Positions 13,727 through 17,152 of a stretch of 17,152 nucleotides of DNA are shown one piece after another. Under the pieces are notes generated by a model, which saw nothing but the letters and a program-made list of their open reading frames with translations, was not told where the DNA came from and searched no databases. The translations under genes and the position numbers were made by a program. The stretch is taken from assembly GCA_041676265.1 (NCBI GenBank), contig JBAYSE010000024.1:1-17152 (forward strand), given 5' to 3'. This stretch comes from DUOJ01 sp041676265 (GTDB lineage: Bacteria; Spirochaetota; Spirochaetia; Sphaerochaetales; Sphaerochaetaceae). The first letter of the stretch is position 1, and each line of letters opens with the position of its first letter.

Positions 13727-14878
13727 ATGGAAGAAAAAACAATACAGAATAAAAAGAGAACACTAACCATCAATGTGCGTCTAAGGTCGTTTGCAATGGT
13801 AGGTGCATTAATCGTAATTTGGCTCCTCTTTACACTTTTAACCCACGGGACTTTCCTTTCGATGCGTAATATCTCTAACCTTTTCCGCCTAACCGGAATA
13901 ATGGGAGTCTTGGTAATAGGGATGGTGGGTTGTTTAGTCTCTGGTGTCTTTGACCTATCGATAGGGTCGGTTGTTGGCTTAACAGGGGCAATTACCGGAA
14001 TATTATTGGAACAAGTGGGCGTGAATTATATACTGGCCCTCTTCATCTCACTAATTTTTGGCCTTTTGATAGGCATGTGGCAGGGGTTTTGGATTGCTTA
14101 CCGCGGGGTGCCCGCTTTTATCGTTACCCTGGGGGGTATGATGATCTTCAGAGGTATAACCGTATTAATCACCAATGGGTGCTCAATACCAATATCTAAT
14201 CACCAATTTGCTATTTTTGGGCAAGGGTACCTGCCTAGATGGGTAAGTATCGTCATAGGGGCGATTGTGGTTGTTTTGTTTATTATCTCAGATTTAAGTA
14301 AACGCAAAAAACGCCTCTCCTACGGATTTAATATCTCCTCGGCGCTCATGGCAGGTATAAAATACACGGTAGTACTCCTTTTTGTTGCCCTCTTTGTCGT
14401 GAGTTTAAACTCTTACCAAGGCTTGCCCTTAGCTGTGGTGATCCTTATAGTGCTCTATTTCCTTTTTGCCTTTATTTACAACAAAACTAAATATGGTCGT
14501 TATGTCTACGCTGTAGGCGGGAACCAAGTTGCCGCCAAACTTTCGGGAATAAACATAAAACGGATCTATATGCGCGTCTTTATGCTGATGGGTCTCCTCT
14601 CAGCCTTAGGGGGGAACATTTTAACTTCTCGTTTGGCAACAGCTACCCCTAATGCCGGCAATGGCTTTGAGCTTGATGCGATTGCTTCCTGTGTAATCGG
14701 AGGGATAAGTCTGGCCGGCGGGAGAGGACAACTCTTTGGGGCAATGGTCGGAACTTTGGTTATGACCAGCCTCGCTAACGGAATGAGTCTAATGAACATG
14801 ACAGCTGCTTGGCAGGATGTAGTAAAAGGTCTCATCCTCCTCTTTGCAGTCTGGTTTGATGTATCCTACAAGAAATAG
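13727..14878 (+). CDS. xylH: Sugar ABC transporter permease
   Basis: A 383-residue polytopic inner-membrane protein of the BPD_transp_2 (XylH/RbsC) family. Hydrophobic segments begin at about residue 23 (FAMVGALIVIWLLFTLL) and continue through the protein, with about ten or more spans and a charged loop near 185-195 (DLSKRKKRLS). Family signatures include GVFDLSIGSVVGLTGA near 76-91, PAFIVTLGGMMIFRG, the cytoplasmic coupling segment YAVGGNQVAAKLSGIN and CVIGGISLAGGRGQLFGA. Size is close to E. coli XylH (393) and larger than RbsC (321), which favours the xylose/multiple-sugar branch. ATG 13727 is three bases past the ATPase stop with AAGGGG upstream. The stop codon is embedded in the ribosome site of the epimerase gene that follows. 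Confidence 0.93.
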   Translation: MEEKTIQNKKRTLTINVRLRSFAMVGALIVIWLLFTLLTHGTFLSMRNISNLFRLTGIMGVLVIGMVGCLVSGVFDLSIGSVVGLTGAITGILLEQVGVNYILALFISLIFGLLIGMWQGFWIAYRGVPAFIVTLGGMMIFRGITVLITNGCSIPISNHQFAIFGQGYLPRWVSIVIGAIVVVLFIISDLSKRKKRLSYGFNISSALMAGIKYTVVLLFVALFVVSLNSYQGLPLAVVILIVLYFLFAFIYNKTKYGRYVYAVGGNQVAAKLSGINIKRIYMRVFMLMGLLSALGGNILTSRLATATPNAGNGFELDAIASCVIGGISLAGGRGQLFGAMVGTLVMTSLANGMSLMNMTAAWQDVVKGLILLFAVWFDVSYKK

Positions 14879-14887
14879 GAGGTAAAG

Positions 14888-16069
14888 ATGTTACAAACGA
14901 AAAGGTTAATTCAGTTACGTGACACTTATAAAAGGCTCTTGCTCAACGATATTGCCCCTTTTTGGATGAATCACTCATTGGATAAAGTGCATGGAGGGTA
15001 CTACAACTACCTCGACCGTGATGGCTCGATCCTCTCCCCCGATAAAGCCGTATGGCTGCAGAATAGGGCAATCTGGTTTTTTTCCAAACTTTATAGGGAA
15101 ATTAGCAGGGATGAGAAGCATTTGGAGGCGGCTCGACTCGGTTTTGATTTTGTGAAAGACCACTGTTTTGATAAAGATGGCAGTATGTACTTCCTCGTGA
15201 ATGAACAGGGAGGGCGGTTACGTAAAAGACGCTATTGGTTCACGGAATCTTTTGGGGTAATAGGATTTTCTGAATACTATTTAGCCACTGCCGACCCGGT
15301 AGCCAAACAATTAGCCGATAGCACTTTTGCCCTAATTTGCGACCTTTACAACCATCCTGAAAAGAGAGAGCCTAAATTTTACCCCGAGAACTTTAAAGCG
15401 AGGAGTTTGTCTACACCGATGTTGCTAATGTCAACAGCTCAAGTCTATCGAACAACTCAAAGCAATTCTAATGAGGTTGATGCTGTCATAGATACCTGTA
15501 TTGAAGATGTTAAAATGCACTTTCTACACCCTGAAGTGGGGGCGCTTCTTGAGATGGTCGCTATAGATGGCTCTATTATAGATACTCCTGAAGGGCGCAA
15601 CATTAACCCCGGTCACTCTATTGAAACAGCCTGGTTTTTAATGCAGGAAGGCCTCCAGCGGGGCGACAGTGACTTAGTTGAGATTGGCTTAAACATAATC
15701 GATTGGTCCTTAGATAGGGGGTGGGATGACGAATACGGGGGGCTTTTCTCCTTCGTGGACCTAGAGGGCAAACCCTCGAGCCATGTCGAGTGGGATATGA
15801 AGTATTGGTGGCCCCATACAGAAACCCTCTACGCCCTCTTACTGGCTTATATAGTTACAAAAGACGAGAAGTACTTTAAGTTTTATGAAGAGGTACACGA
15901 ATGGACTTTTGCCCACTTTCCAGATTATGAATTTGGTGAGTGGTTTGGTTACCTACATCGGGATGGCTCGGTGAGCCTGCCCAACAAGGGGTCTCACTGG
16001 AAGGGGACTCTCCATATACCCCGACTTTTAATAAAGGGGGTACAACTGATCGATTCAGCCTTAAAGTAA
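14888..16069 (+). CDS. AGE-family sugar 2-epimerase/isomerase
   Basis: A 393-residue (alpha/alpha)6-barrel enzyme of the N-acylglucosamine 2-epimerase family. Members act on free sugars: GlcNAc/ManNAc epimerase, mannose/fructose isomerase, cellobiose 2-epimerase, and YihS, which isomerises sulfoquinovose. Family landmarks are HGGYYNYLDRDG (35-46), VWLQNRAIWFFSKLY (55-69), NPGHSIETAWFL (240-251, His243), YWWPHTETLYALLLAY (306-321, His310) and SHWKGTLHIPRLLI (369-382, His376). The histidines at NPGH and HIPR are the pair implicated in proton transfer in GlcNAc 2-epimerase. The FFCP-like and G-S-H-W-KG-x-H-x-PR order is closest to the GlcNAc-epimerase branch, but I cannot assign the substrate. 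ATG 14888 follows AGGAGG (14877-14882), which overlaps the permease stop, so expression is coupled to import. Confidence 0.88.
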   Translation: MLQTKRLIQLRDTYKRLLLNDIAPFWMNHSLDKVHGGYYNYLDRDGSILSPDKAVWLQNRAIWFFSKLYREISRDEKHLEAARLGFDFVKDHCFDKDGSMYFLVNEQGGRLRKRRYWFTESFGVIGFSEYYLATADPVAKQLADSTFALICDLYNHPEKREPKFYPENFKARSLSTPMLLMSTAQVYRTTQSNSNEVDAVIDTCIEDVKMHFLHPEVGALLEMVAIDGSIIDTPEGRNINPGHSIETAWFLMQEGLQRGDSDLVEIGLNIIDWSLDRGWDDEYGGLFSFVDLEGKPSSHVEWDMKYWWPHTETLYALLLAYIVTKDEKYFKFYEEVHEWTFAHFPDYEFGEWFGYLHRDGSVSLPNKGSHWKGTLHIPRLLIKGVQLIDSALK

Positions 16070-16076
16070 GGGGTGA

Positions 16077-16105
16077 TTGAGATAGAACCAATTTTATGGT
16101 ATGAA
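16077..16105 (+). promoter_or_regulatory. Promoter of the GntR-UTRA regulator gene
   Basis: TTGAGA (16077-16082) and TATGAA (16100-16105) are 17 bases apart. The -10 overlaps an in-frame ATG at 16101, so a transcript from here would begin near 16112 and use a later start codon. The gene could also be read through from the epimerase gene. Confidence 0.45.
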
Positions 16106-16151
16106 TCAAGATAATACTGCGAGAATAACAAAGTTTGTAAGGGGAGAATTT

Positions 16152-16973
16152 GTGGCAGGGGAATTTGAAAATAACGACATTAACCACAGCTCAAAAAATC
16201 CAATTTTTTCTTACGAGCTAGATAAAATGGATGAAAATCCCCTCTACCATCAACTCGTCCTCATTGTCCGTCAAAGCATTAATTCGGGAGCGCTTAACAT
16301 TAATGATGAACTCCCTTCAGAGGCCGAGTTGTGTAAGTTTTTTGGCATCAGTCGCTCCACAGTGCGCCAAGCCTTTGCCCAACTAGAGAAAGAGGGGTTG
16401 GTTTACAGGCGCAGGGGGTTGGGGACTTTTGTTGCCAACCTGAAGTTAAAGAAAAATGTAAACTCACTCTATAGTTTCACTACTCAGACAATTCTGGCCG
16501 GTATGACGCCCTCCTCCAAGGTGATTAAATTCTCGGTTATTGAAGCCGACTTTGAGCTAATGCAAGCCTTTAAAGTGAAGGGAACAAACTTCAAGGTCAA
16601 TGATATTTACCGCGTTCGTAAAGCCGATGGAGTGCCACTCCTTCTAGAACACACCTATATTCCCTACAGTATTTGTCCCGTATTAACCGCCCAGCGTTTG
16701 GAAGAAGACTCACTTTACTCAATCTTAACCAGTGAGTGTGGCGTTTTACCGCATCACGGTTATGAGTCGTATGAAGTGACACAGACCGATAAAAAAACTT
16801 CTTCTCTTTTGGAATGTCCGGTGGGGACACTAGCCTTCGCTGTTGAGAGGATAGCTTCTCTTGAGAACAACGAAGTTTATGAGGTTACCCGCTCTATTGT
16901 CAGAGGGGACCGCTTAAAGTACGAAGTGCCTCTCACTAATGATATAGATAGCCCCTACCGGAAGTTTAAGTAA
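16152..16973 (+). CDS. GntR-family (HutC/UTRA) transcriptional regulator
   Basis: A 273-residue repressor type. Residues about 29-95 are a GntR winged helix (NPLYHQLVLIVRQSI, then DELPSEAELCKFFGISRSTVRQAF, then the wing GLVYRRRGLGTFVAN). The C-terminal half is a UTRA effector domain (KVNDIYRVRKADGVPLLLEHTYIP and TLAFAVERIASLENNEVYEVTRSIVRGDRLKYEV). HutC-type members sense sugar phosphates or similar small ligands. The start is uncertain: GTG 16152 has GGGGAG five bases upstream and lies after the promoter. ATG 16101 has no ribosome site. ATG 16227 gives the usual family N-terminus (MDENPLYHQ, 248 residues), also without a good site. It lies 82 bases after the epimerase gene and probably controls this locus, for example through the palindrome at 9339-9362. 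Confidence 0.88.
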   Translation: MAGEFENNDINHSSKNPIFSYELDKMDENPLYHQLVLIVRQSINSGALNINDELPSEAELCKFFGISRSTVRQAFAQLEKEGLVYRRRGLGTFVANLKLKKNVNSLYSFTTQTILAGMTPSSKVIKFSVIEADFELMQAFKVKGTNFKVNDIYRVRKADGVPLLLEHTYIPYSICPVLTAQRLEEDSLYSILTSECGVLPHHGYESYEVTQTDKKTSSLLECPVGTLAFAVERIASLENNEVYEVTRSIVRGDRLKYEVPLTNDIDSPYRKFK

Positions 16974-16997
16974 ATCTTCCTAATTAAGAGAAGCCAA

Positions 16998-17152
16998 TCA
17001 GTCGAAAGGGTATTGCTCGTTAAAGGCAAACAGTAGATCAAAAATAGCACTATTTTGATGGTAAGCTTTATCAAAAATCGTTTTCAGTTTAGCGTATAGT
17101 TCCTTAGTATCCCTATTTGGTAGAACTGTTTTACTGATGGGATTAAAATCTA
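16998..17152 (-). CDS. C-terminal end of a minus-strand protein, possibly an FGGY sugar kinase (partial)
   Basis: On the minus strand an open frame enters from the right edge and ends at TGA (17000-16998), giving the last 50 residues of a protein. The pattern K-T-V-L-P-N followed by ELYAKLKTIFDKAYHQNSAIFDLL resembles the closing helix of FGGY carbohydrate kinases, where a Pro-Asn/Asp precedes Y--LY--Y--L-----. The match is short and could be chance. The coding character is clear from the codon pattern and the 3' end convergent with the regulator gene. If it is a xylulokinase-like kinase it would fit the locus, but the rest of the gene is outside the window. The 24 bases between the two stops contain only a weak imperfect inverted repeat. 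Confidence 0.5.
   Translation of the reverse strand, partial: DFNPISKTVLPNRDTKELYAKLKTIFDKAYHQNSAIFDLLFAFNEQYPFD

Noticed and set aside
4581..16069. Assignment of the locus as a sulfoquinovose pathway
   Set aside because: AGE, kinase and aldolase genes fit in outline, but no sulfolactaldehyde reductase or dehydrogenase, sulfoquinovosidase or sulfonate exporter is seen, and gnd is a true 6-phosphogluconate dehydrogenase.
16974..16997. Possible bidirectional terminator CTTCCTAATTAAGAGAAG
   Set aside because: Only the outer four bases pair cleanly; the rest mismatches and there is no proper U-run.

Overview
The window is a dense bacterial gene cluster of moderate GC, with short intergenic gaps, frequent stop/start overlaps and strong GGAGG-type ribosome binding sites. 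Almost everything in it concerns carbohydrate uptake and breakdown. A spirochaete such as a Sphaerochaeta/Treponema relative is my best guess. It rests only on the flavour of the sugar-binding protein signal peptide (a ...LFAAG-KEK start without a lipobox Cys) and on the gene mix, so it is weakly supported. I see no rRNA, tRNA, CRISPR array, transposase or prophage gene.

Layout from left to right. (1) 1-634, plus strand: the tail of a xanthine-dehydrogenase-type FAD subunit and the complete [2Fe-2S] subunit. (2) 615-3231, minus strand: a two-gene operon, a lactate-racemase-fold (LarA/DUF2088) protein that lacks the catalytic residues, then 6-phosphogluconate dehydrogenase (gnd). (3) 3309-4592, plus strand: an AraM-type sn-glycerol-1-phosphate dehydrogenase, apparently on a leaderless mRNA. 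(4) 4581-5534, minus strand: an atypical ROK sugar kinase. (5) 5647-9281, plus strand: a SIS-domain sugar isomerase, a transaldolase/fructose-6-phosphate-aldolase-like enzyme, a GntR-LacI chimeric regulator and a UroD/MtaA-family protein. (6) 9297-16069, plus strand, behind its own promoter and a palindromic operator: deoxyribose-phosphate aldolase, a C_GCAxxG_C_C-family protein with an extra N-terminal domain, a complete xylose-type ABC importer (binding protein, double ATPase, permease) and an AGE-family sugar epimerase/isomerase. (7) A GntR-UTRA regulator (16152-16973), and the C-terminal tail of a minus-strand gene (16998-17152), possibly an FGGY sugar kinase.

How it may work together (inference): a monosaccharide enters through the XylFGH-type importer. 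The AGE protein interconverts the free sugar, and the ROK (or FGGY-like) kinase phosphorylates it. The SIS protein isomerises the sugar phosphate, and one or both Schiff-base aldolases (transaldolase-like, DeoC) cleave it. The two GntR-type regulators read the inducer. The substrate is not evident. Several enzymes carry substitutions at substrate-contacting positions (ROK kinase, transaldolase-like enzyme, LarA-like protein), which suggests an unusual sugar rather than xylose or glucose. Every gap longer than about 60 bases is covered by a feature entry, and no gene-free stretch exceeds 300 bases.
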